Shown piece after piece: positions 33,886-44,570 of a DNA stretch of 64,000 bases. The stretch's first letter is position 1. Each line of letters opens with the position of its first letter. The DNA comes from Hemerocallis citrina (taxonomy: Eukaryota > Streptophyta > Magnoliopsida > Asparagales > Asphodelaceae), in assembly GCA_017893485.1 (NCBI GenBank), contig CM030366.1, positions 49,679,896 to 49,743,895 on the forward strand, in the 5' to 3' direction. Made by a program: the position numbers and the translations under genes. The notes beneath the pieces are model-generated. The model was not told the origin of the DNA. It searched no databases and worked only from the letters and a program-made list of their open reading frames with translations.

Positions 33886-35425
33886 CGGCAAGTTTGAAAA
33901 ACATATTTTTTGAGTGTTTTGGTGATCAAAAAATTATAGAGAAAATATGATTATTCTTCTAAAAATATGTGGGACTTATGAAAAATGATTGGGAATTATT
34001 TGCATAAACTAAAATATGATTTGGAAAAAAAAATGTGTAATTAGAACTATGGTTCTACATTTACATTTTTGTGAAAATTATGTATTGCAAAAAGAACTTG
34101 AAATGAAGGATTAGAAAATTAATATAGCAAAGAAAGGAATTATAGTATGTGGTGGATGTGAACTACTCTCATTTGAGAATAGTATGAAAAATATGAAATG
34201 TGAATATTCATTTTTGTGATACGACTTCAATGTGAAATTGATATTTGATGAGGTATAAAAATTACATGTATGATTATGGACTTATGAATAAATTTAGAAA
34301 TTATGCTATTGAAAAGGAAATCTGTTATGATTATGAATTTATGAGTTGGAAATGCTCAATTTTGGAAATTGTGAATTGGAATTGAAACAAAAGAGTAGCT
34401 AAGTCTCCCCCGGCATTTAGAAAGAAATGAAATGAAATTTGAAATGAAAGACCAAGGTTGGTCATGTTTGAACGAATAAATAAGTCCGGTTTAGTGGAGA
34501 GGCCAACTCTAGAGCTTTGATTTTGTTCATGATTCTGATAAAAACTAAGGATTAGTACATAGAGGAGACGTGATGAAAGTAGGAGAAAAACATGAGTATG
34601 AGGGCCATTGGATTGGCGGCGTGAGAGTATTCACAGGCTGTCTTCACGATGCGTCGTGACATGACGTGGATACTGCTCCAGAGTACCGTCCCGGTGGCGA
34701 CGCTTGTGGGATGTTTGGTGACTGCAAGAGGATCGTGTGCCATGAAGGAGGCTGAATTGCCACAGGCTGTCTTAACGATGCGTCGTGACATGACGTGGGA
34801 TTCCCCTCCAGGTTTTCTGTACACGTGCTTGTACTCATAGATCATCTAGGATACCTACCGTAATTACAGTAGTAGACTAAGTCATGGCGAGAGATTGAAC
34901 CCTACAAAATGAAGAATGATTAAGGGCTTGCCCTCGGACCTATGTAGTATGGGATGCATAGAATCCGAAAAAGTGTGCATTAGTGTCATGTAACATAAAC
35001 AACTGCATTAAGAACTAAGTGCACAATCACAACACGACATCAATAGGGTAGTCCCTTTAGTTTGATATGTGACAAGTTTGTGTTTGTTAAATATGGAAAA
35101 TAAGTTATACTATTTCCGGCATAGAGAGGATGGCCGTGTATAATGTTCGTCGGTTGAATAAACTGACGTACCCACGTTTTATATGCAGGTAAGTGACATG
35201 ATAAAGATTAAAAAGGAACAGATGCTTAAAGATTATTCAAGTTGTTGTACATTTATTTAAATGTCGTGATTTTATTTCTGCTGTGCAATGTAAAGTGTAA
35301 TGTTTTACTTGTAACTCTGATGTAAAGTGAAAAGTTCAAATTTTCTTGTAAAATTGTACTAAATGAAGTGGAAAGATCCTGTAGAACTCTCGAATTCAGT
35401 TGTATTTGGGATTCGGGGCGTTACA

Positions 35426-37176
35426 GAGTTTGGTTCCATGCTCTTCGCTCGAGCTCCATCAACAACTCGTTAACTTCGTATAACGAGTTAGATACCCTAC
35501 TCCTCGCTCGAGTCCTTCCAAAAACCCCTTAACTTCATGCAATAGATTTGTCATCCAATGCTGACCTAGATTTGCCTCTCAAACTTACTCGGCGCAAACA
35601 GTAAATTTAAACGACCAACTCCGTCTTAGAATTGTCTCAACAAACATGTTGGGCGTGAACAACAAGCTCTACGACCAACTCCGTCTTAGATTTGTCTCTC
35701 CAAAATTATTGGGATAAAACAGTAAGCTCTACGTTCAACTATGTCTCAGAGTTGTCTCCACAAACTTGCTAGGCGCAAACAACAAGTCCAAATGTCTAAC
35801 TCCGTTTTAGAGTTGTCTTTATAAACTTTCTAGGTGCAAACGAAAAGTTCAAAATTTCAAATCCGTCACAGAGTTTTTACCATTGACTTGCTGGGTTCAA
35901 ACAGCAAAACAACAATTTCAAAAATCCATCCAGTCTCAGAGTTGTCTTTACAAACTTTTTAGGATCAAATAGCAAGCTCTATGTCCGAATTCGTCATCGA
36001 GTTGCCTCTACAAACTTGCTGGGCACAAACAATGAGTTCAAATGCCAAATGTCGACCTAGGGTTACCTCTATAAACATACTGGGCACAAACAACAATTCA
36101 AACTTTTGACTCTGTCTCAAAGTTTTCTTTATAAACTTGATGGGATCGAACATTAAGCCTTATGCCCAACTCCATCCCCGAGTTGCCTCTCCATACATGT
36201 TGGGTGCAAACAGCCGGTTCAAACATTCAACTCTGTCTCAGAGTTGTCTCCATAAACTTGTTGGGTGCAAACCGCAAGCTATACGACCAACTCCGTCTCA
36301 GAGTTGTCTTTCCAAACTTCATATAATCAAACAGCAAGCTCTACATTCAGCTACATTCAACTCCGTCTAAGAGATGTCTCTATAAACTTTCTAGGATCAA
36401 ACAGCAAGCTTCGTCTTAGCACTGCATCTCCAATCTTGTTGGGCGCAAACAACATGCTCAAACGTTGAACTCCATTTTGGAGTTGTCTCTACAAACTTGT
36501 TATGCATAAACAGCAAGCTAAACGTTCAACTCCATTTTAGAATTTCTCTATAAATTTAGTGTGGTCAAACGGTAAGTTCAAACTACCAAGTCCGTATCAG
36601 AGTTGTATCTACAAACTTGTCGGGTGCGAATAGAAGCTCTACATCCAACTCCGACTCATAATTGCCTCTCCAAAATTGCTGGGCGCAAACAACAAGTTCC
36701 AACACCCAACAACGTCTCGAAGTTGCCTCTATAAACTTGCTGGAATCAAACAACAATCTCTACGTTCAACTCCGTCTCAGAGTTGCTTCTCTAAACATAT
36801 TAGACGCAAACAGAAGTTCCAACGTCAACTCGGTCTCAGAGTTTTCTCCACAACTTGTTGGGCACAAACGGTGAGTTCCAACATCAACGCTGTTTCAAAG
36901 TTACCTCCACAAACTTGCTGGGCATAAACAGCAAGCTTTATGTTCAACTTCGTCTCAGACTTGCCTCTACAAAACTTGCTGGGCACCAACGGCAAGTTTT
37001 AACGTCAACTTGTCTCAGCGTTACCTCCACAAACTTGAATGGCACAAATGCAAGTTCCAATGTCAACTCCATCTCAGAGTTGCCTCCATAAACTTGCTGG
37101 AATCAAACAACAAGCTCTATATTCATCTCCATTTCAGAGTTGTCTTTACAAACTTGGTAGGTGCAAATGGCAAGCT
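35426..37176 (+). repeat. End of array B and array C, ~62-bp units (left part)
   Basis: After one or two B units, C units of about 58-65 bp follow: 'CTTGCTGGGCGCAAACAGCAAGCTC...CAACTCCGTCTCAGAGTTGTCTCT'. Each unit has two inverted repeats, CTTGCTG..CAGCAAG and CAACTC..GAGTTG. I count more than twenty units. Open frames here are by-products of the repeat. Confidence 0.9.
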
Positions 37177-37774
37177 TGTGACACCCCATACATAAGAGTG
37201 TATATATATAATATTATTTAGAAATATTCAATAACTAGATTTTCCCGTGGGCACGTGCCTACGGCACGTCTTCGGAACGATACAGCATATGAAAAGCATT
37301 GTAAACAGTAAAACAATAATTTTCCCGTGGGCACGTGCCTACGGCACGTCTTCGGAACGATACAGCATATGAAAAGCATTGTAAGCAGTAAAACAATAAT
37401 TATGTAGCTCAAGTTTGAATAGTGTGGCAATAATTAGTTGTAAATAAAAGTCCATATTTCCATTAGTATATGTTGAAAAATAATTATAAATGGCGGTATA
37501 AAATCGAACTTCTTAAAATGATGAAATTTAACTATTGAGGAGATATTTGCTATTTTCAATGTAACATGAGCAATAAAAAAAACCATAAAAAAATTGAAAA
37601 TTTACAAACATGAAATCTGAAAATCTAAATTTCTGAGTAAATAGAGAGAAATAATTAAATAAATATAGAAGTTGTTTGGGGGGGGGGGGGGGGATGTCTT
37701 TTGGGAGGTTAGATCTGGACCATTGATTTCCTTACTATTGAAGGAGAGCCACTTGATAGTTTTTCTTTGTGTTT

Positions 37775-37832
<58 letters not shown>

Positions 37833-38312
37833 AGTGAGTAGTGTGGTAGTTAGCCTATATGATGTCTTTGGGCTATGTATTAATTGGATTAATAAAAGAG
37901 GCTTATAGGATGTGACTATGGGGCATATATATATATAATAAGTGAGTAGTGTGGTAGTTAGCCTATATGATGTCTTTGGGCTATGTATTAATTGGATTAA
38001 TAAAAGAGGCCTATAGGATGTGACTATGGGGCTTAGGGATAATGTTGGCATTAAAATGAAGAAATGAATGGAAGGGAGAGAAGTGGTGTGTTGCATGGTG
38101 ACGTGGCTTCGGCATTGGTTTGTCCCACATCGTTGGGAGGAGAAAAAGAGTAAGAGATTATATTAGGTTGCTAATGATTAAAGGGTACCTAAATGACTAT
38201 AGCCCTTTTTGTGAAGCATGCCTGTGGTGGGTAGTTGTTGGGATTTTATTTTTTCGCATATTGCGCCCACGTGTAGCCGCGTGCGCAGCTAAGCAGGGCT
38301 CGGGGCGTTACA
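37177..38312 (+). mobile_element. 1.1-kb solo LTR inserted in array C
   Basis: TGTGACACCCC...GGGGCGTTACA flanked by perfect AAGCT duplications (37172-37176, 38313-38317) with C units on both sides. Most of it is taken up by a second copy of the TA-flanked element (37236-37828) and a 108-bp direct duplication (37831-38046). No coding region; ORF 37602-38096 (minus) is simple sequence. Confidence 0.85.
37236..37828. mobile_element. Second copy of the TA-flanked non-autonomous element
   Basis: Core similar to 15092-15611 over its length, with the same start 'CCCGTGGGCACGTGCCTACG' and the same 'GAGCCACTTGATAG...' end running into (TA)n at 37775-37828. Its first 80 bp are tandemly duplicated (37241 and 37321). 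A 17-base G run lies at about 37678-37694. Confidence 0.65.
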
Positions 38313-38545
38313 AAGCTCAGCAACCTAATTCCATCATAGTGTTGCCTCTCCAATTTTGATGGGTGCAAACGGCAAGTTCCAAACACCTGACTCTGACTCA
38401 GAGTTGTCTCTATAAAATTTACTGGGATCAAACAAGAAGCTCTACATTCAACTCCCTCTCAGAATTGTCTCTACAAACTTATTAGGCACAAACAACAAGC
38501 TCTACGTCTAACTCTGTCTCAGAGCTGCTCTATAAACTTGTTGGG
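38313..38545 (+). repeat. Array C, right part; end of the second Tat element
   Basis: Three to four C units, decaying at about 38545. No 3' LTR follows, so this copy is truncated at its 3' end. Confidence 0.75.
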
Positions 38546-38615
38546 CACAAAAACTCATCCAACAAGACTCGTCCTACAATGAAATGCTCGATTGACAAAA
38601 TAAGAGAATAATACA

Positions 38616-39105
38616 ATGCTTGATCGACGAAAGAGCAATTCAGCGAAGCGAACGATGAGACATTTTGATCAACAAAACTGGCTAAAACCAACCCAACAAT
38701 CATCTCCGGCATTATCACAATCAAAATGTCAAGTTGCAGCAACAAATGTTATTGCAACAACGGTCAAATTTCTTGCAGCGGGAGATGCAACAAGGATTAG
38801 TTTCAGGCAATTTACTTCATCCTTAGAATCCATTGGGACAGAAGCAATTTATCTAGCAATAGAGAGGACTTCCAGAGGTGTCATCTACCACATCAGTGGA
38901 TGTGGTAGCAAAAACAGGACATGCAGATGCTATTGATGCACAGGAAGAGGCTTATCAGCAGATAAAATCTACGAAGGAGCTTTACTCCATTGACCTAAGT
39001 GAATTCCATCAAAAAGTTGCACTGAAGTTGCAACAACAAGAACAAATCCTACCCCCAGGAAAGCAATCTGAGCTATTTAAAAAAACCCTAGCGCTCTTGT
39101 TTTGA
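38616..39105 (+). pseudogene. MED15-like gene fragment (tentative)
   Basis: Translations in two overlapping frames give 'VVAKTGHADAIDAQEEAYQQ' and 'LSEFHQKVALKLQQQEQILP', followed by 'GKQSELFKKTLALLF' and a stop at 39105. The order TGH..., QEE.YQ.IKS.KELY, then a KLQQ helix and an 'LFKKTLAL' helix resembles the conserved middle part of the plant Mediator subunit MED15a as I remember it. Upstream (38616-38880) the translation is Gln/Ser-rich. A frame change falls near 38890. No introns are apparent. A short piece of a host gene, not functional, in line with the NPF8-like fragment next to it. Confidence 0.5.
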
Positions 39106-39176
39106 CTCCGAAAGAAGATTTAGTTCTAACACATAGAGAACCATTGTGAAAAGTTTGTCTTTCTTGCTAAAGATTC

Positions 39177-39524
39177 ATGGAGAATAACGAGGACAAGTAT
39201 ACACAAAATGGAACAACTTATATTAATGGCAACCCTGCTATTAAGAAGAAAATAGGAAGATGGAGAGCTTGTCCCTACATTCTTGCTAATGAATACTGCG
39301 AAAAATTGGCTTACTACAGGATGAGCACCAATCTGGTGAATTACATGAAGAAGTACCTTAATTAAGGGAATTATGTTGCAGCCAACAAATGTAACAAACT
39401 GGTAAGTGACTTGTTACATCACACCACCCATCGGGCCGTTTGTAGCCAATTCCTATTTTGGAAGATACAAGACGATTCCCAGTTTCATTATCATTTATAT
39501 TAACACTTCTAACAATATCCTAAT
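39177..39524 (+). pseudogene. NPF8-type (PTR1/PTR2-like) peptide-transporter fragment, intron-less
   Basis: ATG at 39177 opens 'MENNEDKYTQNGTTYINGNP', the typical start of NRT1/PTR family 8 proteins. 'GRWRACPYILANEYCEKLAY' follows and matches the first transmembrane helix; the ExxE(K/R) proton-coupling motif is present as EYCEK. CAA to TAA at about 39363 stops the frame; after a 1-base shift near 39393 the match continues through 'CYITPPIGPFVANSYFGRY' to about 39520. The fragment reads straight through the position where the NPF gene at 60398 has intron 1, which suggests a cDNA-derived copy. About 110 of an expected 570-600 residues are present. Confidence 0.75.
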
Positions 39525-40073
39525 CCATCAAATAGCTCTAAACCTGAACTCCGCAAAGAGATCCTGAGATGATTCAAAACCCGAACTCGAATTCGGCCAA
39601 ACTCATACCCGAGATTAGCAAGAGCTCCACAAAAACTCAAACTACAACCGAAACTCCATCAACAACAGCCCGCCATGCATTGCAGTTTCGTCATTCTTGC
39701 TTGCTATCTCCATCCAAAACCAAACCCAAACCCGAAGCTCTTGAACACCTCGAAGGCCGACGAAGCACCAGCTCGCCAAAGTTGTAGCCTTGGTCGGTGA
39801 GGTGCCCTGGTCGCCGAAATGCTTGGTGGGTGAGGTAGTGGTTGCCCAAGCTTCGAGGTCGCCGAAGAAGATGGTCGCCAACAACCCTCGGTCACTAAAA
39901 GCTTGGTCAGCAGCAAGAACGGTGACCTCCTTGGTCGACAATAACCCAAGTCAACGAAAAAGGTCGATGGAGGTGGTCAGCGAGCTCCTTGGTCAACAAC
40001 CACCCAAGAACGAAGATGGAGGTTAGTCGATAAAGACTCTTTGGTCACTTGAAGCCTTGATCGATGAAGAGAA
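39525..40073. other. Unassigned segment
   Basis: First AT-rich, then from 39740 a GC-richer part with repeated 'GGTCGCCGAAG/GGTCGGTGAGG' type words. No gene or element recognised. The border at 40074 is where similarity to the copia internal region starts. Confidence 0.5.
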
Positions 40074-40792
40074 GCCACCAGTGCAAAGGGATTGAGCATT
40101 ACATGAAAGATTGCTGTAAGCAGTTGAGTCAGAGGGGAGCCAAATTCAGTGCCGCAGAATCAGGTGATGGGTTAAACAGTGCTTTTGTTTCAAGTTCTTT
40201 AGATGTGAATTCCGGTTGCTGTTTTGATTCGGTTAGTTCTTCTCAAGTTTGCTCCGAGAGGGAGATGGTTTTCTACTTGCAAATTTGCATCATATCGTTG
40301 TGTGGGAATGAAAGTTGATAATATTTGTGAAGTAATGGTTTCTATTTACAAGTTTGCCTCATGTCATTGTGTGGGAACGAAGATTGACAAGACTTGTGAA
40401 GTAAGGGCTAAGAAAATTAAAGAGTCGAAGATGATAAACGGAAGGGGACACACACTAGAGGAGGGCATGTATATTCCTTTGATGAAGCGGGGTGTTATTT
40501 CCATGAGAACTCTAGAATCACCCGAACAAGACTGCGACGTTCGAATATCGTAGGAAGGTGGAGAGTGCCTTGAGGTAGGTGGAGTTTGTGTGGAGGGTGG
40601 CACCTCCATGATTACATCTACTGGGGTGTGCCCTTGAGGGGGCATACAACGGGAGAAAAACAGGTGGAGATAGATTTAACTAGCAGAGGAAACCAGTGAA
40701 ACGAGTTGTTTGCAAGAAGAGAAGGAAAAGAGTCTAGAAGGTTTTAAATCACACAGGTGTGGATTCATGAGTATGCAATCCAAGGTGGAGAT
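40074..40792 (+). mobile_element. Copia internal fragment (3' part), upstream copy
   Basis: Closely similar to 42194-43113: gag zinc-knuckle remnant 'KGIEHYMKDCC', then 'DGLNSAFVSSS', 'NGRGHTLEEGM', 'CDVRIS' and the purine-rich 'CCAAGGTGGAGAT' tract before an LTR. The 5' LTR and first part of this copy are missing, and a 230-bp stretch present in the downstream copy (about 42640-42840) is absent. Confidence 0.75.
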
Positions 40793-41507
40793 TGTTGGAT
40801 TTATGTCTTACATACTTTGTTGGATACGAAGACGATGAGACAATGGAGGAATCGAGACGATCGGAGATGGAGTGGAAATAATGGAAATAATCAGCAGCAG
40901 CAGAAGGTGGAGTTGCGGTCGACCGTACATGGGGTGCGGTCGACCGCCCAACTCTGCAGAAGTTCTCGAGAGAGGGACGGTCGACCGACCTTGTGGTGCG
41001 GTCGACCGAACGAGGCGCTGATGGATTGTTTGGGTCGGGTCATGGTGATTCGTGAGAAGCCCAACTTGCTCTTCAAGTCAGATCTTACGGCTCTTATCGT
41101 ATGGTTATCTCTTCAGTAACATCTAACGGCTATTGTATCAAGATATCAAACTAGGGTTTCTCTAGATCTTTATATACTATTGTTATTGACCTCCATTGAG
41201 AGCCAAGAGAGAGATTACTTTATTGAAGGTGAAGCTTGAGAGTTTCTCTAATTGTAAATAACTAGTACTTGCTGGTGAGGCTTGAGAGAGGGTCGTGGTG
41301 AGAATTATAATATTATTGTACCTTCTCTAGTTGAATAACATCTTGGGTTTCTTCTCCCCCGGATTAAGGCGAAAGACCCAACTGGAACATATTTGTGTGT
41401 GCTTTGGTCTATTTTGTATGATCTTATGTGTGCTTGGTAATTTGTGTTGATTGCATCGAATAACTCAACAAGATCCTAAGGAGGGTTTTCGGTAGAAATC
41501 CCTCACA
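40793..41507 (+). mobile_element. Copia LTR, first copy (715 bp)
   Basis: TGTTGGATTTATG...CCCTCACA, followed by a primer-binding site. TATA-like TTATATACT near 41169. The U3 part has four CGGTCGACCG palindromes (40916, 40937, 40978, 40999). Confidence 0.8.
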
Positions 41508-41509
41508 AT

Positions 41510-41523
41510 TGGTATCAGAGCTT
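41510..41523 (+). promoter_or_regulatory. Copia primer-binding site
   Basis: TTGGTATCAGAGC, complementary to initiator Met-tRNA, two bases after the LTR end. This fixes 40793-41507 as a 5' LTR for the downstream internal region. Confidence 0.85.
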
Positions 41524-41558
41524 CGGGTTTAAGGGTTTGTTCAAGTTCTTTTGAGAAG

Positions 41559-42873
41559 ATGGCAGATCAGATTACGAAGATCAAGTGGTTCAAAGGCAAG
41601 ATCAACTTTGATCTCTTGAAGGTGGACGTGCATGAAGCATCGGTTCAATAGGACTTGGATCTAGTCCTAGAAGGAGATAAAGGGAGACCAATCGGCACAA
41701 AGCAGGAGAAGTGGAAAAAGATATGTTTAGAAGCCTTGGGTTTAATCCGGTTGTCATCGACGAGCGAAGTCAGGTATAAGAGAAGCACGGCGAGGCTTTG
41801 GGCAAGATTCAGAACTGACTACTCGGGATCGTCATCACATGGTCGGATTTACCAGTGAAGAAATTTGTAGGGTTTCTCAATGAAGGAAAGTACCGCTCTT
41901 CTGGATCAAGAAGTGGAGTTCAATATAGAGTTATCTGAACTGAGGATGTTCAACGCAGATGATCTAAGGATTTTCAACTCGATATATTCATCACCAAATC
42001 CATTCAACATGACAACCTGTGCTAGATGAGAAATCTACCAAGGAGAAGATTTTCATAGCAGGTATGATCAAGGGGTTGGAGGAGGATGTACTTAGGAAGG
42101 AGAGTCGGAAATCGGCGTCAACTTCTATGAGTTCCTTGGAGGTGGATTGTACTTTGATTGGAAGGGAAAGTGTATGTAGGGGTAAGGTCCGTGGCCACCA
42201 GTGCAAAGGGATTGAGCATTACATGAAAGACTGTTGTAAGCGGTTGAGTCAGAGGGGAGCCAAATTCAATGCCGCTGAATCAAGTGATGGGTTAAACAGT
42301 GCTTTTGTTTCAAGTTCTTTCGATGTGAATTCCGGTTGCTCTTTTGATTCGGTTAGTTCTTCTCAAGTTTGCTCCAAGAGGGAGATGGTTTCTACTTGCA
42401 AATTTGTATCATATCATTGTGTAAGAACGAAAGTTGATAAGATTTGTGAAGTAATAGTTTCTACTTACAAGTTTGCCTCATGTCATTGTGTGGGAACAAA
42501 GATTGACAAGACTTGTGAAGTAAGGGGTAAGAAAACTAATGAGTTAAAGATGATAAACGGAAGGGGACATACACTAGAGGAGGGCATGTCTATTCCTTTG
42601 ATGAAGCAGAGCCTTATTTCCATGAGAACTATAGAAGCTCGGGACTGCAGGTACACAGAAACAGATCCAGGTGGAGTTCGTTCAGTTTGGGAAAGTTATC
42701 GCAAGGTGATGAAGGGTGAGAGGGGGATTGAGCAGGATCAGCACAACCTCTACCAGCTTTGGAGGAACAGGAAATCTTGGCCAAGTGGATTGAAGCCCAT
42801 TGTTCGTAAAGCACCATCTAGTTTGCCGTCACTAGAATCATCCAAGCGAGACTGCGACGTTCGAATATCGTAG
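41559..42873 (+). pseudogene. Copia gag, remnants; no protease, integrase or RT
   Basis: ATG at 41559 begins a copia gag: 'MADQITKIKWFKGKINFDLL' and 'EKWKKICLEALGLIRL' followed by 'STARLWARF', as in the plant UBN2/copia gag domain. A TAG at about 41651 and frameshifts break it; from 42019 'EKIFIAGMIKGLEEDVL' and the zinc-knuckle remnant 'HQCKGIEHYMKDCC' follow. After that the translation is Ser/Lys-rich and no integrase or RT motif is seen before the 3' LTR, so this is a gag-only, non-autonomous copia derivative. Confidence 0.7.
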
Positions 42874-43113
42874 GAAGGTGGAGAGTGCCTTGAGGTAGGT
42901 GGAGTTCGTGTGGAGGGTGGCACCTCCATGATTACATCTACTGGGGTGTGCCCTTGAGGGGGGCATACAGCGGGAGAAAAACAGGTGGAGATAGATTTAA
43001 CTAGCAGAGGAAGCCATTGAAACGAGTTGTTTGCAAGAAGATAAGGAAAATAATCTAGAATGTTTTAAATCACATAGGTGTGGATTCATGAGTATGCAAT
43101 CCAAGGTGGAAAT
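42874..43113 (+). other. Copia 3' internal end with polypurine tract
   Basis: Nearly identical to 40554-40792. 'CCAAGGTGGAAAT' directly before the LTR start is the copia-type polypurine tract. Confidence 0.7.
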
Positions 43114-43806
43114 TGTTGGGTTTATGCCTTGCATACTTTATTGGATACGAAGACGATGAGACGATAGAGGAATCAAGACGATCGAAGATGGAGTGGAAGC
43201 AAGGAAAATAATCAGCAGCAGCAGAAGGTGGAGTTGCGGTCGACCGCCCAACTCTGCAAAAGTTCCCGCGAGGGGGACGGTCGACCGACCTTGTGGTGCG
43301 GTCGACCGAACGAGGCGCTGATTGATTATTTGGGTCGGGTCATGGTGATTTGTGAGAAGCCCAACTTGCTCTTCAAGTCAGATCTTACGGCTCTTATCGT
43401 AGGGTTATCTCACCGTAATATCTGACGGCTATTGTATCGAGATATCAAACTATGGTTTCTTTAGATCTCTATATACTGTTGTAATTGACCTCCATTGAGA
43501 GCCAAGAGAGAGGGTACTTTATTAAAGGCGAAGCTTGAGATTTTTTCTAATTGTAAACAACTAGCACTTGATGGTGAGGCTTGAGAGAGGATCGTGGTGA
43601 GAATTATAATATTCTTGTATTTTCTCTAGTTGAATAACATCTTGGGTTTCTTCTCCCCTGGATTAAGGCGAAAGCCCCAACCGGAACATATTTGTGTATG
43701 CTTTGGTGTGTTTAGTATGATCTCATGTGTGCTTGATAGTTTGTGTTGATTGCATCGAATAACTCAACAAGATCCTAAGGAGGGTTTTCGGTAGAAATCC
43801 CTAACA
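43114..43806 (+). mobile_element. Copia LTR, second copy (693 bp)
   Basis: TGTTGGGTTTATG...CCCTAACA, homologous to 40793-41507; only three CGGTCGACCG copies (43237, 43278, 43299), so about 21 bp are missing compared with the first LTR. It ends directly against CACTA subterminal sequence at 43807. Confidence 0.8.
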
Positions 43807-44334
43807 CTTTCTCGGCGTTTTTTTGGGCTATCCCGGCGTTTCTAAATGCCGGGATAAACGGTAGCGGCATTTCTGAAAATACCGTCAGAAATGCCGCTAT
43901 AACGAGCATTGGGATAGATATAGGGTCTATCCTGGTGTTTTTTAGAAACACAGCTATAGCCTGTATCTATCCTGGCGTTTATCTAAAAAAGCGCCGATAT
44001 AGAACTTTTACCAGTAAAAAAAAGGAAAGGTAATCTATTTCGGCGTTTTTGGTCAACAACGCCGGGATAGGTTATTGATTTTTATTTGACAAAATGCACC
44101 CTATCCCGGCATTTTTGACAAAAAACGCCGGGATAGATCGATATTTTAAATTAAAAAAAATGAATTTTAAAACATTTTTTTATAAAAAAATACCCAACAT
44201 GAAAAAAAAAAATCATATATATATATTATAAAACAATATAGAACTCCTCAATTCCATTCAATACAACCAACTGAAAACTAAATTCTATAGTACAATTAAA
44301 GGAAAGATCATGATAGCTCACATATTTTTCTTTT

Positions 44335-44570
44335 TCCTAACAAGAAAAGCGGTTGAGTCAGTATAGAGGTTTTTGGAAAGCCGAGGAGCATACAATATTG
44401 GATGATCAGGCCGTGTCGCATCAGACGGGCAGATAAGGTGGGGGTCTGAGGACGGGCAGAGAAGGTGGAGGGATTGAAAACCTCCAGGGAATCATGGGAG
44501 TCACGAGGGAGAGGTGGGATGAGGCCGGGTGTTGTTTGGCGCTCTTCCATTTCTTTTTGCCTACACAGAA
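44335..44570 (-). pseudogene. Unidentified Pro/Ser-rich exon in the CACTA element
   Basis: The minus strand is open for over 100 codons, with 'PPLPRDSHDSLEVFNPSTFS'. Flanking TGTAG and GTTAGG could be splice sites. I do not recognise the source gene. Confidence 0.3.

Larger units (their letters stand above)
32157..35425 (+). mobile_element. 3.3-kb solo LTR inserted in array B
   Basis: TGTAATGCCTCG...GGGGCGTTACA with perfect 5-bp target duplications GAGTT at 32152-32156 and 35426-35430; array B units are on both sides. TATA box 'TATAAATACC' at about 32702, followed by a C-run. No second LTR and no coding region. Two tRNA-like stretches lie inside at 33655-33732 and 33815-33885. At 34626-34800 a GC-rich segment with 'CACAGGCTGTCTTCACGATG' is duplicated about 130 bp apart. 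Everything else is AT-rich and non-coding. Confidence 0.9.

Noticed and set aside
37602..38096. 164-codon ORF on the minus strand
   Set aside because: Mostly translated (TA)n and a tandem duplication.
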